From Archivesica marissinica (lineage: Eukaryota; Mollusca; Bivalvia; Venerida; Vesicomyidae), in NCBI GenBank assembly GCA_014843695.1, contig CM026387.1:80717128-80781127 (forward strand): a stretch of DNA of 64,000 nt. The letters run 5' to 3'. Both the position numbers and the translations under genes were made by a program. Positions 53,558 through 62,114 of this stretch are shown piece by piece. The number at the start of each line of letters is the position of its first letter. Position 1 is the stretch's first letter. The notes beneath the pieces were generated by a model, which saw only the letters and a program-made list of their open reading frames with translations, made no database searches and had not been told where the DNA came from.

Positions 53558-53626
53558 TTTATCTTCTGTGATAGACTTGTTGAGATAGTAATCCCTCTCA
53601 GGAAGACCTAAGCCGCCTTGATCAAT
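53558..53626 (-). CDS. Exon w2 of M13 peptidase (ECE-like)
   Basis: A short exon of 69 nt, phase 0 at both ends, encodes 23 residues holding the family signature IDQGGLGLPERDYYLNKS. The acceptor is ttgttattgcag and the donor is TAAA|GTAAGT, a strong donor. Open reading continues far past this donor, because the intron starts with thirteen 57-bp repeats that are themselves derived from the last 48 nt of this exon plus the donor. I end the exon at the first donor because exon w3 then continues as EDK/VLSAYLEYM, which is the expected family sequence. Use of a later donor would insert 19 residues per unit. Confidence 0.9.
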
Positions 53627-53640
53627 CTGCAATAACAAAG

Positions 53641-54461
53641 TACAATACAACCTCTGTGTACTCAGTACCCTTACTAACCAGCATTCTACCAGCTTTACAA
53701 CCTCTCTGTACTTAGAACCATTACTAACCAGCATTCTACCAGCTTTACAACCTCTCTGTACTCAGTACCCTTACAAACCAGCAGTCCACCAGCTTTACAA
53801 CATCTCTCTACATACTCAGTACCCTTACTAACCAGCATTCTACCAGCTTTACAAACTCTCTGTACTCAGTACCCTTACTAACCAGCAATCCATCAGCTTT
53901 ACAACCTCTCTGTACTCAGTACCCTTACTAACCAGCATTCTACCAGCTTTACAACCTCTCTGTACTCAGTACCCTTACTAACCAGCAATCCATCAGCTGT
54001 ACAACCTCTCTGTACTCAGTACCCTTACTAACCAGCATTCTACCAGCTTTACAACCTCTCTGTACTCAGTACCCTTACTAACCAGCAGTCCACCAGCTTT
54101 ACAACATCTCTCTACATACTCAGTACCCTTACTAACCAGCATTCTACCAGCTTTACAACCTCTCTGTACTCAGTACCCTTACTAACCAGCATTCCACCAG
54201 CTTTACAAACTCTCTCTACATACTCAGTACCCTTACTAACCAGAATTCTACCAGCTTTACAAACTCTCTCTACATACTCAGTACCCTTACTAACCAGAAT
54301 TCCACCAGCTTTACAACCTCTCTGTACTCAGTACCCTTACTAACCAGAATTCCACCAGCTCTACAACCTCTCTGTAGTCAGTACCCTTACTAACCAGCAT
54401 TCTACCAGCTTTACAACCTCTCTGTACTCAGTACCCTTACTAACCAGCATTCCACCAGCTT
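53641..54461. repeat. 50-bp minisatellite upstream of exon w2
   Basis: About 16 copies of a unit near 50 bp with core cagtacccttactaaccagc, the first partial copy starting about 15 bp from the exon w2 acceptor. Some units carry a few extra bases (ctctctacatactcag). It ends where LINE-derived sequence begins. Confidence 0.96.
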
Positions 54462-55896
54462 TTGTTTAAACATTATTTATTTCAGTATTTGTACATGTAA
54501 TCAAGAAATGAACATTTTACATATAATGTAACAGCAGTAGACTGAAAGGGATTAGAACGAAAGAAAACTTATATAGTTCTTCTCCCTATCAATTGATTGA
54601 TATACAATAGGCAGGAAAATAATATATATATATATATAACAATGAAAATACATGAAATCTATTCTAGGTATATGCTAAAGAATTTCAGAACTTATTGTAT
54701 TAGTGAGTCAATTGTTTTGGTTGTAAAAGAGAAAATGGTTAATATTTAAAGGAATATTTGAAGAAAGTTCAAGAACATGAACTATCAAATCGGAGCACGA
54801 GAAGAAAAAGAGATTAGTATAGAGCAAAGTAGTTGAATAGGATCGGTTGTTGTGTCAACAACGACAGCATTCAGATTGGAATCTGCCATGTGAACCTTTT
54901 AGAAATCAACCATTCACTGCCAATAATGTATTCGTGTACAGCAAGGAAAATTACGGTGTTGGTTGCAATATCCTTATAAGTGTCACCGAGAAGTAGTGTG
55001 TTTAAGTTGACATTACAAATTGTGGACAGCTTATTGAAGAGTGTTATACGTAGTTGATCATAAATATGGCATTGAAAGAAGTGGAAGTTATCTTCTATAA
55101 CACCACATCTGCATACTGGTGATTCTAATTTGTTCTTTAGAAATAGATGATCGTTTAGGGAACTACATTCCGTTCTAATGTAGAACCTGTGATGTTCTTT
55201 TCCCGCAGTAAAATAGCTTTCCAGTGACTGAATAATTCTAGCCTCATTAGGTAAGCTGTTCCATTCACGAAGTACAGATGGAAGAAAGGAATTTGAATAT
55301 AGGGTAGTTCTAGCTGGAATAGTTAACAGATTATCGAATTTCTAAGGTTATACCGAGTGGATTGGCCAACATCTTGCGGAACAAGAGATGAAATATAAGA
55401 TGGGACAAGATTATTTTTCATTTAATAAAGTAGGACAAGTTTGTGTTTTCGTCTTCTGTCAGAATGTGTTTCCCAACCTACTTCTTTTTGAAGGGTATGA
55501 ATAGAAATAAGTTTTGTAGCGCCAGTTACAATTCTTGCAGCTTCATGCTGTATTTTAGTTCCTCTTTTTCATACATTACACAATTATCCCAAATTACGTC
55601 AGAGTATTCTAGTAATGGCCGAATGAAGGAAATGTAGATAACTTCCAATGCTCTACGATCGAGTGTGAATTTTAATTTTCTCATAACATTGATATGTGTC
55701 AAAGCTTTTTTGCTGATTTGATCAATATGAGTATGCCATATCCATCACTGGAGAAGAAAACACTCAAGTGTTTATGCTCAGAGACAAGCGGAATGTGTTG
55801 ACCTAACATCTGCAGAGGAGGAAGTTGAGGTTTATTTCGTTTCTTTGACAATATAAGAGATTCAGATTTGGAGGTTACTAACCATTTATCGTCCCA

Positions 55897-56346
55897 CTAG
55901 GAGATTTTGTCAATATCAGATTGGAGAATATGATGAGATGTGATAGGATTATTGACTATTAAGTGTAGACTAATATCATCAGCAAATAGATTGATGTTAG
56001 AACCTATGTCCTTAACAATGTCATTTATGAATACAAGAAAAAGCAGAGGACCTAATATAGAACCTTGAGGAACACCTGCCCCTAAAGACGCTAAATCTGA
56101 ACTTGAATTTGAACCTGGGACAACCACACGTTGTCGCCGATTAGAAAGATAGGCCGTGAACCAATGAAGTAACTTATTTGTTATACCAGACGAGTGTAGC
56201 TTCAGGAGTAGACCTTTATGCCAAACTCTGTCGAATGCTTTACTTATGTCAAAGAAGACAGCCCTCACTTCTAATCCATTATCTAGAGCTTTACAAAATG
56301 TGTCATATAAAAATGTTAGTTGGTTGGGAGTAGAATCGCTAGGCAT
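55897..56346 (-). pseudogene. Reverse transcriptase fragment of the CR1/Jockey-type LINE
   Basis: The longest intact piece of the LINE, 149 codons, covers RT motifs from the palm: FFDISKAFDRVWHKGLL (first catalytic aspartate), AGVPQGSILGPLL and NLFADDISLH (the second and third catalytic aspartates). It has no start of its own; the apparent ATG lies inside the domain (preceded by QSGF in another frame). The fragment is a remnant of a longer ORF2. Confidence 0.88.
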
Positions 56347-57110
56347 AAATCCAGACTGTGATTATGAGAAAAAGTTCCCTGAAGAAGTTAAAGGCATGCT
56401 TAAAAATGACACGTTCAAAACCTTTTCTATGCAAAAATATAGGTCTGTAGTTTTCTGCAAGTGATGGGTCTCCCTTTATGAGCCTCACGTAGTACTCTGT
56501 TGCTTACTCCATCTAGACCCGAAGCTTTGTCAATGGTTAATGATTTCAAAATATCTTTTATTTCTGATGGAATTATAAAGATTGAACCTAAATTGCGCTG
56601 AGTGTTGTTTATATATAAGTTAGGTAATGTACTATTCTCTTCATTAATATGTGTTTGGTCTCTGAAATAATTATTCAATAAATATTCAATAAATTTGATT
56701 TTTCATCAGTCCTTTGAAGAGAAAGAAAGAGCTAGAATTTAGTTTTTCAGATATAATAAGGTTAAATAATAATTTATTTTTTTGTCCTTAATTAGTGCTA
56801 CCATTGCATTTCTTATTTGTATGAACTTGTTACAATGGTGCTGAGATTGTGTGTGTTTTGCTTTACGGTATGCTCGTTTCCGTTCTCGAATATTGAGTTT
56901 AATTATTCTATCAATCCATGGTGGTTCTTGTGTATTTATTCGAATATCATTGTTTGGAATTCATTGCTTTGAAATAGTTGTAATTGCTTTAGTTATATTT
57001 CGAACGTACACATCTAACATACATTTTCATGTTTCAGGTTTGTCCAATTCTCTGATTTCAGTTTGTCCCTAAGAAGGGTTGTAGTCCTCTCGGTCATACT
57101 TCCAAATGGT

Positions 57111-57512
57111 TCAAATAAAACTGTTAGACTTTGGTTTGTTATAACTAAATATGCCAAACACTGGACAATGATATCTTATATCTTGATGTAAACAAGGTTC
57201 ACCCACACCGGCTAACATAACACGCCCTGGTTTGGAAGTAAACAACAGATCAATGACAGATGAGGAGTGTTCTGTAAAGTGTGTTGGTTCATCTATCAGC
57301 TGCACTAGGTTATTTTGTCGGCATAGCGTTTCTACTTTCCTAGCAGTAGCTTGAGAAAGTATATTTAAATTGAAGTCCCCGGTTATAATTATATCTGAAA
57401 TCCCAGAATCACAAGCTAGGCCAATTGAATCTTCAAGTAAAGAATGATAGATGGCATCCGAGTTGGGCGGATGATAGAAATTACCAAATAGAATGCTTCT
57501 GTTAGTGGTCAT
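57111..57512 (-). pseudogene. Endonuclease fragment of the CR1/Jockey-type LINE
   Basis: A 133-codon piece with LFGNFYHPPNSD, IIITGDFNLNIL, THFTEHSSSVIDLLFTS and DIRYHCPVFG, corresponding to the second half of an APE-like endonuclease, including the GDFN and final DH-like position (here YHCPV). The first half lies upstream in a different frame (FTERWL, HGGVIV), separated by a frameshift and stops near 57530-57590. Confidence 0.85.
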
Positions 57513-57850
57513 TTTTAGTTCTATTCAAGACGATTAGGTTCCAAGTCCCTTCTCCGGATATAGGCAATTGATTCCTTAATGTATACTTACTATGACACCG
57601 CCATGACTATCATGGCTTCGATCCTTGTGTACAAGTGTATGATAAGAGGTAAAAACTAAGTCGCTAGTTGCTACTGAATTACTTAGCCATCTTTCAGTAA
57701 ATGCTAGTATGTCAAAGTTTAGAAGTTCTGTTGACAAGATATCCATGTTGTGCTGTATGCTATGGACGTTATAATGTATAACTGAGAGGTTATGTGGTAT
57801 ATTTATAAAGTTAGAAATACTGATATTAGTAACATAGTCTGTGTGTCCGA

Positions 57851-58332
57851 GGATACTGAAGATGCAGGCCCAGGGTGTGAGTGCATATCACCCGACAAAA
57901 AGTAAGAGCATTAACAACCAAGCAGATAGTACAAAACACATGCTAGCAATAATAGCTTTCACAAACAATGTGTTTTTTATATATTTCAATCCAGCAATGT
58001 ATTTTATGTATGGGAAATTAATTGTCAAAGCAATATTTGAAGAATCATGAATTTATATATTTTATATATATTGTATTGAAGTTATGGGGGACACTACAGT
58101 AGCTGTAACCATTCCTGGACGAAGCATGAGGGCCTCATTAATTTCATTGCTAACAATATAATGCATGTATACCACAATTATCAATGAATACCACACACCT
58201 AGTTTTTGGCATGATAATTAGTTGGATAATGTAGCTTGGAGATATAATGCATTTCCTAACCCACTGATCTTGTTTAACATCAGCTAAAATTGTAATTACA
58301 GAATTTTTCATACAGGGAAAGAAACATCAAAT
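57851..58332. other. AT-rich intron sequence, possibly the LINE 5' part
   Basis: Low-complexity AT-rich DNA between the endonuclease start of the LINE and the next array. A 69-codon plus-strand frame at 57841-58050 overlaps the LINE antisense and has no recognisable content. Confidence 0.4.
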
Positions 58333-59775
58333 ACAGACACGATCGCACAGACACAATCGCACAGAAACATTTCATGCAAGTTAACACAGCGAAACAATAA
58401 ACACCGAGATAGGCAAACATGAAAATTAACACAGCGAAATAGTATACACCAAGGTAGACAGACACAATCGCACAGGACCATTTCATGCAAGTTAACACAG
58501 CGAAACAGTATACACTGAGGTAGACAAACATCAGCGAAACAATAAACACCGAGGTAGGCAGACACAATCGCACAGGAACATTTCATGCAAGTTAACACAG
58601 CGAAACAATAAACACTGAGGTAGACAAACATCAGCGAAACAATAAACACCGAGGTAGGCAGACACAATCGCACAGGAACATTTCATGCAAGTTAACACAG
58701 CGAAACAATAAACACTGAGGTAGACAAACATCAGCGAAACAATAAACACCGAGGTAGGCAGACACAATCGCACAGGAACATTTCATGCAAGTTAACACAG
58801 CGAAACAATAAACACTGAGGTAGACAAACATCAGCGAAACAATAAACACCGAGGTAGGCAGACACAATCGCACAGGAACATTTCATGCAAGTTAACACAG
58901 CGAAACAATAAACACTGAGGTAGACAAACATCAGCGAAACAATAAACACCGAGGTAGGCAGACACAATCGCACAGGAACATTTCATGCAAGTTAACACAG
59001 CGAAACAATAAACACTGAGGTAGACAAACATCAGCGAAACAATAAACACCGAGGTAGGCAGACACAATCGCACAGGAACATTTCATGCAAGTTAACACAG
59101 CGAAACAATAAACACTGAGTTAGACAAACATCAGCGAAACAATAAACACTGAGGTAGACAAACATGTTCAAACATCAGCAAAACAACAAACACCGAGGTA
59201 GACAAACATCAGCGAAACAATAAACACCGAGGTAGGCAAACATACTCAAACATCAGCAAAACAATAAACACTGAGGTAGACAAACATGCTCAAACATCAG
59301 CAAAATAACAAACACCGAGGTAGGCAAACATACTCAAACATCAGCAAAACAACAAACACCGAGGTAGACACACATCAACGAAACAATAAACACCGAGGTA
59401 GACAAACATCAGCGAAACAATAAACACCGAGGTAGGCAAACATGCTCAAACATCAGCAAAACAACAAACACCGAGGTAGACAAACATCAGCGAAACAATA
59501 AACACCGATATAGGCAAACATGATCAAACAACAGCAAAACAATAAACACCGAGGTAGACAAACATGCTCAAACATCAGCGAAACAATAAACACCGAGGTA
59601 GACAAACATGCTCAAACATCAGCGAAACAATAAACACCGAGGTAGACAAACATGCTCAAACATCAGCGAAACAATAAACACCGAGGTAGACAAACATGCT
59701 CAAACATCAGTGAAACAATAAACACCGAGGTAGATAAACATGCTCAAACAACAGCAAAACAATAAACACTGATCA
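58333..59775. repeat. Minisatellite with perfect 100-bp higher-order unit, same family as 51311-52660
   Basis: Units built from gaaacaataaacaccgaggt and aggcagacacaatcgcacag. Between about 58480 and 59110 they form at least five nearly identical 100-bp blocks (the same 80-codon frame recurs at 58531, 58631, 58731 and 58831). From 59110 to 59775 the blocks give way to single units with gctcaaacatcagcgaaaca. The basic unit matches the array on the other side of exon w2. Confidence 0.96.
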
Positions 59776-59842
59776 TACAGGAACATAGGCTAATATGGCT
59801 GATTGAAGAATTGTGTTCAAAAAATAATGACAGTATAAATCC

Positions 59843-61442
59843 TCATATGTACTTGTGTTCATACATACCTGTATTATGTTCATACATACCTGTATTATGT
59901 TCATATGTACCTGTATTATGTTCATACATACCTGTATTATGTTCATACATACCTGTATTATGTTCATACGTACCTGTATTATGTTCATATGTACCTGTAT
60001 TATGTTCATATATACCTACGTACCTGTATTATGTTCATACGTACCTGTATTATGTTCATACATACCTGTATTATGTTCATATGTACCTGTATTATGTTCA
60101 TACATACCTGTATTATGTTCATACGTACCTGTATTATGTTCATACGTACCTGTATTATGTTCATATGTACCTGTATTATGTTCATATGTACCTGTATTAT
60201 GTTCATATATACCTACGTACCTGTATTATGTTCATACGTACCTGTATTATGTTCATACGTACCTGTATTATGTTCATATGTACCTGTATTATGTGCATAC
60301 TTACTTGTGTTCATACGTACTTGTATTATGTTCATATGTACCTGTATTATGTGCATACTTACTTGTGTTCATACGTACCTGTATTATGTTCATACGTACC
60401 TGTATTATGTTCATACATACCTGTATTATGTTCATACGTACCTGTATTATGTTCATACTTACCTGTATTATGTTCATACGTACCTGTATCATGTTCATAC
60501 GTACCTGTATTATGTTCATACGTACCTGTATTAAGTTCATACGTACCTGTATTATGTTCATACATACCTGTATTATGTTCATACACACCTGTATTATGTT
60601 CATATGTACCTGTAGTATGTGCATACGTACCTGTATTATGTTCATATGTACCTGTATTATGTGCATACTTACTTGTGTTCATACGTACCTGTATTATGTT
60701 CATACACACCTGTATTATGTTCATACATACCTGTATTATGTTCATACTTACCTGTGTTCATATGTACCTGTATTATGTTCATACGTACCTGTATTATGTT
60801 CATATGTACCTGTATTATGTGCATACTTACTTGTGTTCATATGTACCTGTATTATGTTCATACATACCTGTGTTCATACGTACCTGTATTATGTTCATAC
60901 ACACCTGTATTATGTTCATACATACCTGTATTATGTTCATACTTACTTGTGTTCATATGTACCTGTATTAAGTTCATACGTACCTGTATTATGTTCATAC
61001 ATACCTGTATTATGTGCATACTTACTTGTGTTCATACGTACCTGTATTATGTTCATACATACCTGTATTATGTGCATACTTACTTGTGTTCATATGTACC
61101 TGTATTATGTTCATATGTACCTGTATTATGTTCATACGTACCTGTATTATGTTCATATGTACCTGTATTATGTGCATACTTACTTGTGTTCATACGTACC
61201 TGTATTATGTTCATATGTACCTGTATTATGTGCATACTTACTTGTGTTCATACGTACCTGTATTATGTTCATACGTACCTGTATTATGTTCATACACACC
61301 TGTATTATATGCATACTTACTTGTGTTCATACGTACCTGTATTATGTTCATACGCACCTGTATTAAGTTCATACTTACTTGTGTTCATACATAACTACCT
61401 GTACTATGTGTTCATACATACCTGTATTATGTTCATACGCAC
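59843..61442. repeat. 21-bp minisatellite carrying the exon w1 donor
   Basis: About 76 copies of a 21-bp unit run up to the donor of exon w1. On the gene strand each holds TGAACATAATACAG|GTACGT, that is, the last 14 coding bases of exon w1 followed by its donor. Some units are shortened (cttgtgttcata type). Since 21 is a multiple of three, the array is open in the exon frame (MNIIQVR repeats) and also on the other strand (frames up to 503 codons), none of which I accept as genes. Confidence 0.97.
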
Positions 61443-61723
61443 CTGTATTATGTTCAGTGAAGAGTTTTTATCATCCTCTCCTATGTAATATGAGAAAAAC
61501 ACGCCAAAAACTTTCATGTTTTCAAGTGACTCCTGCAGTGTCCATTTCGTACAGTCCCAAATACCAGTCCTATTAGACACTGACCATCCACCAAATGATC
61601 GTACCAACTTCTCTAATGGTTTGCTTCCAAGTTCTTCAATTGTTTTGTTTCTATCCATACATGATTGGTAATAGAGTTTGGCTTTAATTTCAGCATCACT
61701 TTGACTCTTGTCCATTGGTCTTT
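61443..61723 (-). CDS. Exon w1 of M13 peptidase (ECE-like)
   Basis: This 281-nt exon has acceptor tttttcttcag and donor ACAG|GTGCGT. It starts with two bases finishing a split codon, then encodes 93 residues from RPMDKSQSD to SSLNIIQ. It carries the conserved cysteine of the M13 N-terminal subdomain in YYQSCMD, the EELGSKPLEKL and GGW motifs, and the DDKNSS strand that precedes the IDQ motif of the next exon. Three glycosylation sequons (NKT, NRT, NSS) are visible. It ends in phase 0 and joins exon w2 as NIIQ/IDQGG, which aligns residue for residue with the same stretch in neprilysin and ECE as I know them. The last 14 coding bases are repeated many times in the intron that follows. An apparent in-frame ATG upstream at 61748 is intronic. 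Confidence 0.93.
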
Positions 61724-62114
61724 CTGAAGAAAAACAAACCAACTTCAAAAGGACATTAATTTCAATGACAGATGTTCATTTTATTTTTCATTTTGAGGCC
61801 CCTAGCGGGTAACCCCTTTTATTTCCAGTTATAGACATATAATGTACAACATACATATAAGTGATATGGCTATATATACAATTGACATGAATAGTTATAC
61901 ATTCACATATTTGATGCAAGGTCATTTCTTTTACAGTATTATTATGATAACTTGTTTATATTATGCATATTCGCATTTTATGTTTATAATAGGTATTGTT
62001 TTGTTTTGGAGAGTGATGTAGAAATGGGGAAAAGAGAGAACTAAAATGGGTGGGGGGTTGATCGTTTCCATCTGAAAGATTCATTTGTAACAGTTGTCTT
62101 AGAAAACAATATGT
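61724..62114. other. Intron upstream of exon w1, probable 3' end of the next LINE
   Basis: The first 50 bp hold the acceptor region of exon w1. From about 61770 the minus strand reads as an AT-rich 3' untranslated region that ends in GGGGCCTCAAAATGAAAAAT, an A-rich tail of the kind that closes LINE copies. No gene was seen. Confidence 0.45.

Larger units (their letters stand above)
54480..57850 (-). mobile_element. Decayed CR1/Jockey-type LINE (endonuclease + reverse transcriptase)
   Basis: Read on the minus strand, an APE-type endonuclease is recognisable from about 57800 (FTERWL, KDRSHDSHGG) to 57111 (GNFYHPPNS, ITGDFNLNI, SSVIDLLFTS). The reverse transcriptase follows at about 56680-55897: FFDISKAFDRVWH, AGVPQGSILGPLLFLVFIND and LFADDISL, the last being the catalytic aspartate box. 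Downstream come the typical AARIVTGATKLISIHTL and EVGWET stretch, an FLPSVLREWNSLP motif and a cysteine-histidine cluster (CRCGVIEDNFHFFQC), with the last stop near 54870. Frameshifts (for example near 57530) and several stops break it into pieces, so it is inactive. It lies inside the intron in the gene's own orientation. Confidence 0.88.
1448..61723 (-). other. Gene span: ECE/neprilysin-like M13 zinc metallopeptidase, internal part, 8 exons
   Basis: Joining 61443-61723, 53558-53626, 50530-50646, 45148-45234, 14403-14551, 11194-11297, 7706-7824 and 1448-1546 on the minus strand gives 1025 nt, 341 codons without a stop. Hallmarks in order are YYQSCMD, DDKNSS, IDQGGLGLPERDYYLN, VLLGGEENST, QLANITVP, RRDEEELYHKM, LAPFVDWLQLLN, NYMMWHVV, LWRHCISDTD, GFPLGSLFVQ and LRWMDDETR. 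From family knowledge this is the ectodomain part lying before the HExxH zinc helix of type II membrane peptidases that cleave small peptides. It resembles ECE more than neprilysin, judging by the stretch around ANITVP to LAPFVDWL. Many N-glycosylation sequons (NKT, NRT, NSS, NKS, NST, NIT, NLS) fit an extracellular domain. The catalytic exons and the N-terminal anchor are outside the window, so activity cannot be judged. Introns are about 7.8, 2.9, 5.3, 30.6, 3.1, 3.4 and 6.2 kb. Confidence 0.93.

Noticed and set aside
52737..53734. A 328-codon minus-strand and a 283-codon plus-strand protein
   Set aside because: Both are readings of exon w2 and its 57-bp copies. Only 53558-53626 is supported as coding by family similarity. 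I keep alternative donor use as a finding, not a gene.
59811..61488. Plus-strand frames of up to 503 codons rich in YLYYVHTYLYYVH or TCIMFIRTC
   Set aside because: They translate the 21-bp array antisense to the gene; unit length is a multiple of three so frames stay open.
1448..61723. The M13 gene being a pseudogene because of its repeat-laden introns
   Set aside because: All eight exons are open, phases match at every junction, splice sites are GT-AG and conserved residues are kept. Nothing in the window shows decay of the gene itself.
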